This document shows positions 41,138 to 49,278 of a stretch of 64,000 nt of DNA, in pieces. The stretch comes from Streptomyces buecherae (GTDB lineage Bacteria; Actinomycetota; Actinomycetes; Streptomycetales; Streptomycetaceae), in assembly GCF_014295035.1 (NCBI RefSeq), contig NZ_CP060404.1, forward strand, positions 496,001-560,000, given 5' to 3'. Numbering within the stretch: the first letter of the stretch is position 1; every line of letters starts with the position of its first letter. Position numbers and translations under genes: made by a program. The notes below the pieces were generated by a model. That model had not been told where the DNA came from. It ran no database searches and was given only the letters and a program-made list of their open reading frames with translations.

Positions 41138-42277
41138 TCACGCCGTCGGGTCGGCGAACGCGGGCCGCGTGCCGTACTTCGCGACCGCCTCGGGGTCGAG
41201 GGTCACGCCGAGGCCGGGGCCGGCGGGGATGTCGAGGTAGCCGTCGACGTCGAGTCGCCAACCGCCCGCGACGAGATCGTCCACGTAGGCCGACCCGGTC
41301 TTGTACTCGACGAGGTCGGTGGACACGAGCGCGGCGGAGAGGTGCAGGTCAGCGGCGAGACCGATGGCCGTGTTCCAGCCGTGCGGGATCAGTCGGATAC
41401 CGAGGTCCTGGGCCTGCCAGCCGATCCGGCGTGACTCACTCAGCCCGCCTCCCTTCGTGGTGTCGGGCTGGACGATGTCGAAAGCGCGCCGTCGCAGGTA
41501 GGGGGCGAAGCCCTGCCTGCGGGTGAGGACCTCGCCGCCGCTGATCGGCACGGGCGAACCGGCCCGCAACTCGGCGAAACCGTCGAGGTCGTCCGGCGCG
41601 AGAGGCTCCTCGAACCAGGCGACCTCGTGGTCGGCGAGCATCCGCGCGGTGCGCTTCGCCCAGGCCAGGCCGCCCGGGAAGAATGCCTCGGAGCCGCCGG
41701 CGTCGACCGCGAGGAGGCGGTCGCCGACCGCGGCGCGGGCGGCGGCCACGGTGCGCTCGTCGGTGGCGGCGTCCACCCGGCCGAACTTCCACCAGCCGAT
41801 CTTGAAGGCGGTGAACCCCTGCTCGACGAGTGCGGTGAGGGTGTCCGTCATCGGTCCGGCCTCGTCCATCAGCACCGAGGCGTAGGGGCGCACCCGGGTG
41901 CGGTGGCGTCCACCGAGCAGCCGGCCGACCGGCTGGCCCAGCGCCTGGCCCGCGATGTCCCACAGCGCGATGTCGATGGCGCTCGTCGCGTGCGTAAGCG
42001 AGCCGCCCCGGCCCATCCAGAACGCGGTCTGGTGCAGCGTTTCGGTGATGCGCTCGACCTCGATCGGGTCCTGGCCGACGAGGTGCGGAAGCAACAGGTC
42101 GATGGCGCCCCGGACGAGGTCCTCGGTGGTGAAGGCGCTTCCGACGCCCGTGACGCCCGCGTCGGTGTGCACGGCGACGAGCGTGTGGACGACGTCGTCC
42201 GGGCGCAGTTCGTTGGACCAACCGCCCTCGGGGGTCGCCCCGCGCAGACCGCATGTCTCGATCCTGGTGATTCTCAT
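41138..42277 (-). CDS. Mandelate racemase/muconate lactonizing enzyme family protein
   Basis: A 379-residue enolase-superfamily enzyme. Members abstract a proton alpha to a carboxylate with Mg2+ help, as in sugar-acid dehydratases and racemases. Metal ligands are visible at D192 (VDAGG), the FEEP motif near 223 and E249 (SGGE). Likely catalytic bases are K159 (FKIG) and H299 (PHGWN), with D272 (QPD) as its partner. The usual K-x-K is K-I-G, so the second lysine is missing, which points to the H/D dyad as the main base. ATG 42277 has GAGAGG five bases upstream. It is divergent from a GntR regulator-SDR pair, and both sides share a palindromic operator, so an inducible sugar-acid catabolic locus is likely. 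The substrate is unassigned. Confidence 0.9.
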   Translation of the reverse strand: MRITRIETCGLRGATPEGGWSNELRPDDVVHTLVAVHTDAGVTGVGSAFTTEDLVRGAIDLLLPHLVGQDPIEVERITETLHQTAFWMGRGGSLTHATSAIDIALWDIAGQALGQPVGRLLGGRHRTRVRPYASVLMDEAGPMTDTLTALVEQGFTAFKIGWWKFGRVDAATDERTVAAARAAVGDRLLAVDAGGSEAFFPGGLAWAKRTARMLADHEVAWFEEPLAPDDLDGFAELRAGSPVPISGGEVLTRRQGFAPYLRRRAFDIVQPDTTKGGGLSESRRIGWQAQDLGIRLIPHGWNTAIGLAADLHLSAALVSTDLVEYKTGSAYVDDLVAGGWRLDVDGYLDIPAGPGLGVTLDPEAVAKYGTRPAFADPTA

Positions 42278-42340
42278 GAGTGCCTCTCGTGGTGGGTGCT
42301 CGCCGCCCCGGACGCCGACGAGGCGGGGGCTGTTTTCGGG

Positions 42341-42374
42341 ACCGTACCCGACCCGGCAGGCAATTGTCGACAAT
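42341..42374 (-). promoter_or_regulatory. Promoter and GntR-type operator of the enolase-superfamily gene
   Basis: The perfect palindrome ATTGTCGACAAT spans 42363-42374. Read on the minus strand, TCGACA (42365-42370) and TACGGT (42341-42346) make a -35/-10 pair with an 18-base spacer, so the operator covers the -35. The same palindrome core recurs before the divergent regulator gene. Repression by that regulator is the likely reading. Confidence 0.6.
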
Positions 42375-42581
42375 CGACCATTGGGTTACAGTCTGCCGAG
42401 ACGCCCGTCATGGGCGGGACCGACAGCACCCGGGCGGCGCGACACCATCCCCGCCCGCGAGCCCGCGAGCCCGCGAGCCCGCGAAACAGACAGCTCCACG
42501 GCCCCGCCGATCGCCGGAAGCACCTCTCCACCGACTCACCCCGCGGCCCCGGCTCCCCACCGACCCGAAGGAGCACGCTCG

Positions 42582-42612
42582 ATTGTCGACAAAATACGAT
42601 CCCTGTTACGCT
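42582..42612 (+). promoter_or_regulatory. Operator and promoter of the GntR regulator gene
   Basis: A second copy of the operator, ATTGTCGACAAA (42582-42593, palindromic core TTGTCGACAA), lies 25 bases before the start codon. TTGTCG (42583-42588) and TACGCT (42607-42612) form a -35/-10 pair with an 18-base spacer. The -10 ends six bases before the ATG and no Shine-Dalgarno sequence is visible, so the mRNA may be leaderless and autorepressed. Confidence 0.55.
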
Positions 42613-42618
42613 GCGGCC

Positions 42619-43296
42619 ATGTCCGGTCTCTCCGCGCTGCCCGCGCTCTCCTCCGCGTCCCTCGCCTCCCGCCGGGAAACCGTCGCCGACGTGCTGCGCG
42701 AGGCGATCACCGTGGGCCAGCTCCCCGCGGGCCAGAAGCTCACCGAGGCGGGGGTCGCCGCGCAGCTCGGCACCAGCAGGGCGCCGGTCCGCGAGGCGCT
42801 GCGCCAGTTGGAGCAGGAGGGGCTGGTGATCTCCTACCCGTACCGGGGCACGGAGGTGCTGGGCGTCTCCCAGGAGGAGATCGAGAACGTCCTCGTACCG
42901 GTCCGCGTCTCGCTGGAGAAGTTCGCCTTCCGCAAGGCGATGCCCCGGCTGACCGACGCCGACTACGCCCACCTCGAGTCGCTCGTCCGCAACATGGCTG
43001 CGGCGGCCGAGGCGGCGGACGCCGCGTCGCTCGCCGACGAGGACATCCGCTTCCACGAGGCGGTCGTGACCCTGTCCGGGCAGCAGCACTGCCTCCAGAT
43101 CTGGCGCTCGATCCAACCGCGCGTGCGCTCCTACTTCCGGCGCGACGCGAGCCACTACGCGGACGCCACCGTGGTCGCCGAGCAACACCGCGAACTCGTC
43201 GACGCCCTGCGCGCGGGCGACGAACAGGCACTGGACCGCGCCGTCACCGCGCACATCAACACTCACTTCAAAGCCACCAAGGACCCCGCGGAATGA
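42619..43296 (+). CDS. GntR-family regulator, FadR/FCD subfamily
   Basis: A 225-residue transcription factor. Residues ~18-80 are a winged helix-turn-helix (TVADVLREAITVGQLPAGQKLTE, then GTSRAPVREALRQLEQEGLV). Residues ~88-220 are an all-helical FCD ligand domain with likely metal ligands D142, H146, H190 and H212. Regulators of this type usually bind sugar acids or related carboxylates and release DNA on binding. The gene is divergent from the enolase-superfamily enzyme and overlaps the SDR gene by ATGA. Two matching palindromes in the intergenic region are its probable operators. The start was set at ATG 42619 because it begins the domain at the usual distance; longer upstream reading would cross the operator. 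Confidence 0.92.
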   Translation: MSGLSALPALSSASLASRRETVADVLREAITVGQLPAGQKLTEAGVAAQLGTSRAPVREALRQLEQEGLVISYPYRGTEVLGVSQEEIENVLVPVRVSLEKFAFRKAMPRLTDADYAHLESLVRNMAAAAEAADAASLADEDIRFHEAVVTLSGQQHCLQIWRSIQPRVRSYFRRDASHYADATVVAEQHRELVDALRAGDEQALDRAVTAHINTHFKATKDPAE

Positions 43297-44081
43297 CCAG
43301 GACGATCCTGATCACCGGCGGCGGCAGCGGCATCGGTCGCGCCACCGCTCTCGAGGCGGCCCGTCGGGGCTGGGCCCTCGGCGTTCTCGACCAGGACGGC
43401 GGGCGCGCCGCGCGGGTGGCGGCCGAGGCCCGGCGCGTCGGCGCCTCCGACACCTGGTCGGCCGCGTCGGACGTCACCGACGAACGGAGCCTGGCCGACG
43501 CGTTCGACGCGGCGGGCACCGCGCTGGGCCCGGTGGACGGGGTGATCGCGAGCGCCGGCATCGAGATCAACGAGCCCCTGTCCCGCATGTCCCTGGACAC
43601 CTGGCGCCGCGTGCTCGACGTGAACCTCACCGGCACCTTCCTGACCGTACGCACGGCCGCCCAGATCCTCCGGGACGCCGGACGGCCGGGCTCGCTGGTG
43701 TGCATGTCGTCCCCGGCCGCCTTCGTCGGCTTCGCGGGCGGCTCGAACAGCGCGTACGGAGCGTCCAAGGGCGGGGTCTCCGCGTTCGTACGGGCCGCCG
43801 CCATCGACCTGGCCCCGCACGGCATCCGCGTCAACGCCGTCGTACCCGGTGCCACCGACACGCCCATGCTCTACTTCGGCCTCGGCGGCGCCGAGTTGGC
43901 GGCCGAACGCGCGCGCCTGAGCGACGCCGCGGCGCGCCAGATCCCGCTCGGACGGATGGCCGACCCCGCCGAGATCGCCCGCGCCGCCACCTGGCTGCTC
44001 TCCGACGACGCCTCGTACGTCACGGGCAGCCACCTGGTGTGCGACGGCGGCCTCATGGCCAAGAGCGCCAACGACTTCTGA
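43293..44081 (+). CDS. Short-chain dehydrogenase/reductase
   Basis: A 262-residue classical SDR that oxidises or reduces an alcohol/ketone with NAD(P). It shows the nucleotide-binding TGGGSGIG (8-15), NLTG near 111-114, the catalytic Ser of CMSS (near 139) and Y155-x3-K159 (YGASK). The C-terminal end has the usual YVTGSHLVCDGG. The acidic residue at D33 (VLDQD) after the second strand suggests NAD(H). It is coupled to the GntR regulator by a four-base overlap and so shares its control. With the divergent enolase-superfamily enzyme it probably oxidises a sugar or sugar acid; the exact substrate is not visible. Confidence 0.92.
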   Translation: MTRTILITGGGSGIGRATALEAARRGWALGVLDQDGGRAARVAAEARRVGASDTWSAASDVTDERSLADAFDAAGTALGPVDGVIASAGIEINEPLSRMSLDTWRRVLDVNLTGTFLTVRTAAQILRDAGRPGSLVCMSSPAAFVGFAGGSNSAYGASKGGVSAFVRAAAIDLAPHGIRVNAVVPGATDTPMLYFGLGGAELAAERARLSDAAARQIPLGRMADPAEIARAATWLLSDDASYVTGSHLVCDGGLMAKSANDF

Positions 44082-44843
44082 CGGTCACAGGCCGGCCCGG
44101 AGGCACCGGGTGGGCGAGCGCGATGTGCGCCAGGCCGAGGGACGCGGCGCGGCAGCGGGTCGTTGCCGGATCTCCCGTGGGCCGAGGCGAGGGGGCCGCC
44201 CCGGGCCCGCGCCGTTGGTCGACCTCTGACGGCGCGCCCGGGGTACGGAGCGGGGTGGGCCGGTCGAAGGTCGGTACGTGCCTGGGTTCCACTCGTCCGG
44301 CGGTGGCCGTGGACGGCGCATCGGGACGGCGCTCGCGGCCTCCGGCATTCCTTCGAGCCGTGCCGATATCGGCCGCCCTGGCCGCCAAATTCACCCGTTC
44401 GGATGATCTGTCCGTCCGACATCAGGTCGACATCGTCCGGCAGCCGGGCTTTCATACGGCAAAAGTTCCGGACACGTTCTGCAAATCGGTCGTTCGCAAT
44501 CTCTCCTGAGCCATTGCGGGCCCCGAGACGATCGCATTCTGTCATGCGGTCAACCGCGCGACATCGTTGCCCGCGAGGCGCCGCGTTGACATCGGACGCC
44601 ATGCCGGAACGGGCGAGTTCGCTTGCATGACGCGGGGCCGGGACCTGGGATTCGGTGGCGCCCCGGGCGTGATGCCGAGCGCTAGGGTCACCAACCGTTC
44701 GACTTGCGGATTGATTCGGCATCCGGGGAACACGACGTTCGCCCCACGCACCCGTTCCGTCCCAACCAATTCCCCCGCCAGCCACTTCCGTTCCCATCCC
44801 AGCCATCGCCTGACGACCTCGCGACGACCAAGGAGCCCCCGGC
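44082..44843. other. Intergenic region, 762 bp
   Basis: No recognisable gene on either strand. The stretch 44380-44560 is noticeably less GC-rich than its surroundings, which may mark the regulatory region or a small insertion. Nothing in it resembles a transposase or tRNA. Confidence 0.4.
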
Positions 44844-45509
44844 GTGCCCCCGTCCACCCCGCCGCCCTCGGCGCCCCGTTGTGCCTACTGCGACGCGGAG
44901 TTCACACAGCACACCGGCCCCGGGCGCCCCTCCTCGTACTGCGGCACCACCTGTCAGCGACGGAGCCAGCGACGGCGTGCGAAGCAGCGTGCCCTGCTGC
45001 ACGACCTGGACGCGCCGCCCAGCGTGACGGAGCGGCTCCGGTTGCTCGTGGCGGAACTCGCGGACGCGGCGGAGGCGGACGCCGGGTCGGAACGCCTGGT
45101 GTCGATCGCGGGCAGGCTCGTCATCGAGGCGGCCCGATTAACCACCGCGCACGACGGCAGGCCCAGCAGGCCGGCGGCCGAGTCCGGGAGCTTGGCCGTC
45201 GAGGACGCCGTCGAGAACCTGGGCAGGGTACTCGCCACCCTGCACCGGTCCGCCGGGGAGCCCACGACAGGCGCGCTGGCGGACGCCACCGGCCTGCCGG
45301 CCCACGCCATACGCGCCGCCCTGGCCGGGAGTTGGGCGCCCGCCTGGGAGGCGACCGCCTCGCTGGCGCGCGCCCTGGACGCCCACCCGGGGTTGGTTCG
45401 GCCGGCCTGGGAGCGGGTGCACTACCAGTTCCTCAACACGCGGGACGCCTTCCCCGCCGCCGGGCTGCCGGCCCGCCGAACGCGTCCCACCCCCTGGACC
45501 AGGCCGTGA
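44844..45509 (+). CDS. Putative zinc-finger/DNA-binding protein
   Basis: A 221-residue protein not assigned to a named family. Residues 13-37 form a likely zinc site with C13, C16, C33 and C37 (CAYC, then SYCGTTC), followed by a very basic QRRSQRRRAKQR stretch, typical of small nucleic-acid-binding zinc ribbons. The rest is helical, with a helix-turn-helix-like stretch around TGALADATGLPAHAIRAAL. GTG 44844 has AAGGAG nine bases upstream. The stop overlaps the start of the sigma-like gene (GTGA), so the two are translated together. A DNA-binding regulator acting with the downstream protein is a fair guess; no more can be said. Confidence 0.75.
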   Translation: MPPSTPPPSAPRCAYCDAEFTQHTGPGRPSSYCGTTCQRRSQRRRAKQRALLHDLDAPPSVTERLRLLVAELADAAEADAGSERLVSIAGRLVIEAARLTTAHDGRPSRPAAESGSLAVEDAVENLGRVLATLHRSAGEPTTGALADATGLPAHAIRAALAGSWAPAWEATASLARALDAHPGLVRPAWERVHYQFLNTRDAFPAAGLPARRTRPTPWTRP

Positions 45510-45922
45510 CCGCGCGGCAGACCCGCGCGGCGCGGGACCCGCTGGACTTCCTCGCCTTCCGGGAACTGGTCTCGCGCGCCTACCTGCGTTACGCGCGGGC
45601 CCGCCTCGACGCACCGGCCCTGGCCCAGGCGGCGGTGGACGCGGCGTTCGCCGACATTCGCCGCTGTTGGCCCCAGGCCCTGAGCAGCGCCTCCGCCCCA
45701 CAGGCCGCGTGGCGCCACCTGCGCCACGCGGTCACCCGCTACCCGGGCCACGAGGCCGCGTCCCAGCCATGGCTCGCGGGGGCGTGCGAGGACGCGGCCC
45801 TTCTCCACCGGCACGCGGGCATGTCGGTGGAGGACATAGCCAGTGTCATGGGGGTCTCCGTCGCCTGCGTCCGGGTACTCCTGGCCCGAGCCGACCGGGA
45901 ATGCGCCGGGCGCGTCCGCTGA
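45506..45922 (+). CDS. Sigma-factor-like protein with region-4-type helix-turn-helix
   Basis: A 138-residue protein. Its C-terminus carries a sigma-70 region-4-like helix-turn-helix (SVEDIASVMGVSVACVRVLLARADREC). The N-terminal half (LAFRELVSRAYLRYARARLDAPALAQAAVDAAFADI) resembles the start of small sigma-like proteins but lacks a convincing region 2.2 core-binding motif. It starts with GTG overlapping the stop of the zinc-finger gene. It may be a specialised sigma-like transcription factor or a simple DNA-binding partner of that protein. No anti-sigma gene is adjacent. Confidence 0.72.
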   Translation: MTARQTRAARDPLDFLAFRELVSRAYLRYARARLDAPALAQAAVDAAFADIRRCWPQALSSASAPQAAWRHLRHAVTRYPGHEAASQPWLAGACEDAALLHRHAGMSVEDIASVMGVSVACVRVLLARADRECAGRVR

Positions 45923-46072
45923 GCGCCGGGTGCACGGAATAGCCCCCGCTTCGCGCCGGTTTCCCCCCGCACCTCCGCTCGCTCCCCCGCGATCTCCGCC
46001 GGGACTCCAACTCTGCTTGTATCATGGCCACTTGCGGTGCGGAGACACTGCCGACTGGCTATCGGAGGACGT

Positions 46073-46891
46073 ATGCGCGACGGGGCAAAACCCGATTTCC
46101 GCACCATCGACACGGCCACCCCCAGCGTGGCGCGGATGTACGACTGGTTGCTCGGCGGCATCGACCACTACGAGGCCGACCGGGTGGCGTGCGCGGACCT
46201 GTTGGAGATCGTTCCCGACTCACAGGCGCTGGCGCTCAACAACCGGGACTTCCTCCGGCGCGTGGTGCGGTACCTCGCCGAGGAGCACGGCATGCGGCAG
46301 TTCATCGACCACGGGTCCGGGCTGCCCACCATGGACAACGTCCACGAGGTCGCCCAGCGCGTCGACCCGAGCTGCCGGGTCGTCTACATCGACAGCGACC
46401 CCATCGTGCTCGCGCACGGCCGGTCCAAGCTCGACCGCAACGACCGGACGGCCGTCCTCAGCGCCGACATGCGGGACGTGGAGTCCACCTTCGCCCACCC
46501 CGACGTCAAGCGGCTGATCCGGCCCGACGAGCCGACGGCGGCCCTGTTCGTGTCGGTGCTGCACTGCATCAAGGACCACGAGGTGCTGCCCCTGCTCGAC
46601 CAGGTCAAGCAGCGACTGGTGCCGGGTTCCCTCTTCGTCATCTGCCAGTTGGTGAGCGACCGCGCCGACGTCCGCGACCGGGTCACCGACCTGATGAGGG
46701 AGGCCACCCACGACACCTGGGGCCGGGTACGCACCAAGGAGGACGTCGTCTCCTACTTCGAGCACCTCGGCTTGGACGTCGTGGAGCCCGGCCTGATGAA
46801 CGTCACCGGGTGGCGCGCGGTGTCCGACGTCGTGCCCCGCCAGCGCACGCAGGACTGGGAGGAGTGGGGCGGCGTCGGCATCGTGCGCTGA
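46073..46891 (+). CDS. Methyltransf_19 (DUF574) SAM-dependent methyltransferase
   Basis: A 272-residue member of an actinobacterial methyltransferase family that is abundant in Streptomyces and mostly uncharacterised. It shows the family opening TATPSVARMYDWLLGGIDHYEADR, the FIDHGSGLPT SAM motif, VVYIDSDPIVL with the acidic ribose ligand, and VLHCIKD. GGAGG lies four bases before ATG 46073; a GTG at 46037 is possible but has no such site. The gene converges on a DUF5753 regulator gene, with which members of this family often co-occur. The substrate is unknown. Confidence 0.92.
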   Translation: MRDGAKPDFRTIDTATPSVARMYDWLLGGIDHYEADRVACADLLEIVPDSQALALNNRDFLRRVVRYLAEEHGMRQFIDHGSGLPTMDNVHEVAQRVDPSCRVVYIDSDPIVLAHGRSKLDRNDRTAVLSADMRDVESTFAHPDVKRLIRPDEPTAALFVSVLHCIKDHEVLPLLDQVKQRLVPGSLFVICQLVSDRADVRDRVTDLMREATHDTWGRVRTKEDVVSYFEHLGLDVVEPGLMNVTGWRAVSDVVPRQRTQDWEEWGGVGIVR

Positions 46892-46936
46892 CGCTCCTGG
46901 CGCACGGTCCCCGACCCGCGGAGGAACGGTGGGCGG

Positions 46937-47896
46937 CTACGCCTCGGCGGCGCCGCTCCCGTCCCTCAGTCCCGCGTACTTCTCGACGTAGTCGTCCAGC
47001 ATCTTCTGGCTCTGTCGACGGGTGAGGGCGCCGCCTCGGGCGTGCAGCAGCCGCTCCCGCGTCCCCTCCACGTGTGCCTGCGAGGTGAGGTACACGGCCT
47101 TGTCGATGGTCTCGAAGTAGACCAGTTCCCTGGGACCGCCGTCGTCGTACACCAGGTGCGTCACCGGCTGGCGCGGTGCCAGCAGGCTGCCCCCGACGAA
47201 CGGGTGGACGCGGAGGATGACCCGGGGGCCGCCGGCCACCTCCCGCAGGCGCTTCATCTGCTCGTGCATGACCGCGTAGTCGCCGACGACCTGACACAGC
47301 GCCGTCTCGCCGATGATGACCTCGAGGTCGCCTTCGGTGCGCTGCTCGAAGGCTTCCCAGCGCCAGAGTCGCTGCCGGACATGCCAGTTGACCGTCACCT
47401 CGTCGTGGGCGGCCTTCTCCGCCTCCAACTCGCTGCGGACCAGGACCCGTGCGTACGCGGGGGTCTGGAGCAACCCGGGGACGACGTTGCGCTCGAAGGT
47501 CGTGATGGAGCGGGCGTTCTCCTCCACCAGGATGAGCCGCTCCAGCCACTTCGGGGTGAGGTCGCTGATAGTGGTCTGGCCGTGCGCCTCACGGATCTTT
47601 CGGAACAACCCGGCGACGTGCTCCTGCTGTTCGGTGGAAGCGCGATAGTGCCGCAGCAGGTCCCGCAGGTCCCGTTCCTTGACCGGTGACTGGCCTCGTT
47701 CCAACCTGCTGAGTTTGGCCACGGACGCGCTGATCTCCTGGGCGTCCGTGGCCTCCTCCAACGTCATCCCCCGCTCCTGCCGTAGCTGCCGCAGCGCGGC
47801 GCCGAGCAGCCGGTCCGGGCCCTCGGCCGCGGCGGAGTGCCGCAAGGGCGTAACGGGGGCTATGGGCTGCGGTTCATGAGGTGATTCGGCGGACAC
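46937..47896 (-). CDS. XRE-family regulator with DUF5753 domain
   Basis: A 319-residue helix-turn-helix protein of the WhiJ-like type found in many copies in Streptomyces. The N-terminal helix-turn-helix (LGAALRQLRQERGMTLEEATDAQEISASVAKLSRLERG, about 30-75) is followed by DUF5753 from ~110 to the end, with NVVPGLLQTPAYARVL and RQRLW. GTG 47896 has GAGGAG five bases upstream. The small DUF397 protein gene lies 105 bases upstream on the same strand, the usual partner. Such pairs tune development or antibiotic production in Streptomyces. The effect of this one is not known. Confidence 0.93.
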   Translation of the reverse strand: MSAESPHEPQPIAPVTPLRHSAAAEGPDRLLGAALRQLRQERGMTLEEATDAQEISASVAKLSRLERGQSPVKERDLRDLLRHYRASTEQQEHVAGLFRKIREAHGQTTISDLTPKWLERLILVEENARSITTFERNVVPGLLQTPAYARVLVRSELEAEKAAHDEVTVNWHVRQRLWRWEAFEQRTEGDLEVIIGETALCQVVGDYAVMHEQMKRLREVAGGPRVILRVHPFVGGSLLAPRQPVTHLVYDDGGPRELVYFETIDKAVYLTSQAHVEGTRERLLHARGGALTRRQSQKMLDDYVEKYAGLRDGSGAAEA

Positions 47897-48001
47897 GGAG
47901 GCTCCTCACAAGGACCCAAACAGGTGTCATGAGCAGGGATAAGCCAGTATTACAGCATCCCGCCCAGACGTCCGCCGAACTACCCTTCCAGCTAGTTGAC
48001 T

Positions 48002-48235
48002 TCAGCCACAGAGGCCGTCAAACTCACCCTCCTTCGCGCCGGCCAGGAAGGCCCGGACCTCAGCCGCGGTGAAAATCAGCGCCGGCCCGGACGCGTCACG
48101 CGAATTGCGCATCGCCACGCCCCCGTCGGGGAGTCCGGCAACTTCGACGCAGTTGCCCACGCCCTCGCTCGCGCTGCTCTTGAACCAGTCGACGCCCGCG
48201 ATCTCGTCCGCACCCACGCCGTTGCGGAATTCCAT
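48002..48235 (-). CDS. DUF397 protein
   Basis: A 77-residue DUF397 protein, the small partner encoded beside XRE/DUF5753 regulators. It shows the family core: WFKSSASEGVGNCVEVAGL, VAMRNSRD, GPALIFTAAEVRAFLAGAKEGEFD. A GAGAGGGG site sits about five bases before ATG 48235. It is upstream of the regulator gene on the same strand and probably co-transcribed. In WhiJ-like systems the DUF397 protein is thought to modulate the DNA-binding partner; this is inferred from the family. Confidence 0.93.
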   Translation of the reverse strand: MEFRNGVGADEIAGVDWFKSSASEGVGNCVEVAGLPDGGVAMRNSRDASGPALIFTAAEVRAFLAGAKEGEFDGLCG

Positions 48236-48256
48236 GCCCGACCCCTCTCACATGAC

Positions 48257-48279
48257 CGGATCTCGCACACGGAGATCCG
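48257..48279. promoter_or_regulatory. Inverted repeat upstream of the DUF397 gene
   Basis: Perfect 8-bp arms CGGATCTC / GAGATCCG with a 7-base gap lie 22 bases before the DUF397 start. A second, wider pair, TTGCATA / TATGCAA (48286-48292 / 48314-48320), lies just upstream. Either could be an operator for the adjacent XRE regulator. No clear promoter hexamers were found. Confidence 0.45.
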
Positions 48280-48537
48280 ACCCCTTTGCATATGGCCTCC
48301 TACTTCTTTCCCGTATGCAAGGAGCCAATAACCCGAATGCAAAAGCGAGCCGGAGCGTCCGAGCATGAAGTGTCGCGAAGAAGCACACAGGGAATCACCA
48401 GAATTCACTTCCGTCACAGCCTGCGACACGGCTCCCGAACGACTCGGTGCGGGACGTGGCTCTCGCGCGCGTGGACACGAGCCCGGGACCGGTTGGCCGC
48501 GGCTCAGTACGCCGACGCCACGACGACCGAGGACACG

Positions 48538-49130
48538 GCGACGTGGATCATCGACGGTCGATTCGCGCTGCTGGAACGGCTCGACAGCGGGGGCGGGGCG
48601 CGTCTGGCTCGTCTGGCTCGTCTGGCAAGCGCGGGACACGGAGCCGCGCCGGAAGGTGGCGCTCAAGGAGGTGCGTCCGCCCGATCCCCGGTACGCCGAG
48701 GACGCGAACCGCGGCGCGGCGGTCCCGCGGGAGCGCGTGGTGCGCGAGGCCAGGGCCCTGGCGCGGTCGCGGCGTCCGCACGTGGCGACCGTCTTCCCCG
48801 TCGTCACCGGTCGGGAGGGCGGCTTCCCGTGGCCGGTCACGGGGTGGGTGCCGGGTGGACTCACGCGCGGACCGGCTTGACCGCTCCCCCTCACCCCGTC
48901 GAGGCCGCACGGTTGAGCCGGGGCCGCTCCCGGGGCTGGCCGCCGCACATACGGCGGGCATCGTGCGCCGCGACCTCAAGCCGGCCAACGTGGCGAGGCG
49001 CGAGGGTCGCAGCCCGGTCCTCACGGACTTCGGGATGGCGAGGCTGACCGGGATGACCAGCACCGGCACCCTCATCGGCGCATCCGATTACATGGCCCCC
49101 GAACGGGTCCGCGACGACTACGGCAACGCG
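48538..49130 (+). pseudogene. Decayed serine/threonine protein kinase
   Basis: Pieces of a PknB-like kinase appear in order but in three frames: TWIIDGRFALLERLDSGG, then (frame shifted near 48594, where the GGMGRVW loop has lost two bases) RRKVALKEVRPPD and VVREARALARSRRPHVATVFPVV, then AHTAGIVRRDLKPANV with LTDFGMARL, GTLIGASDYMAPERV. The HRD histidine has become arginine. The C-terminal lobe stops after APERV. A 9-base unit (CGTCTGGCT) is repeated near 48600. The gene cannot make an active kinase. Confidence 0.8.
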
Positions 49131-49278
49131 TCGCTGACCGGCAACGTCAGGGGCCAGGTCACCGAACGCCGCCCCCGCACCACGGCGAGCGGGGCGACGA
49201 ACGGCGGGTTGGGGGTGGTGGGAGGTCTCGGCGAGCCCATCGCTCGGGGCTCGCCCGGGAGCCGCCGCCCCGGTGACG

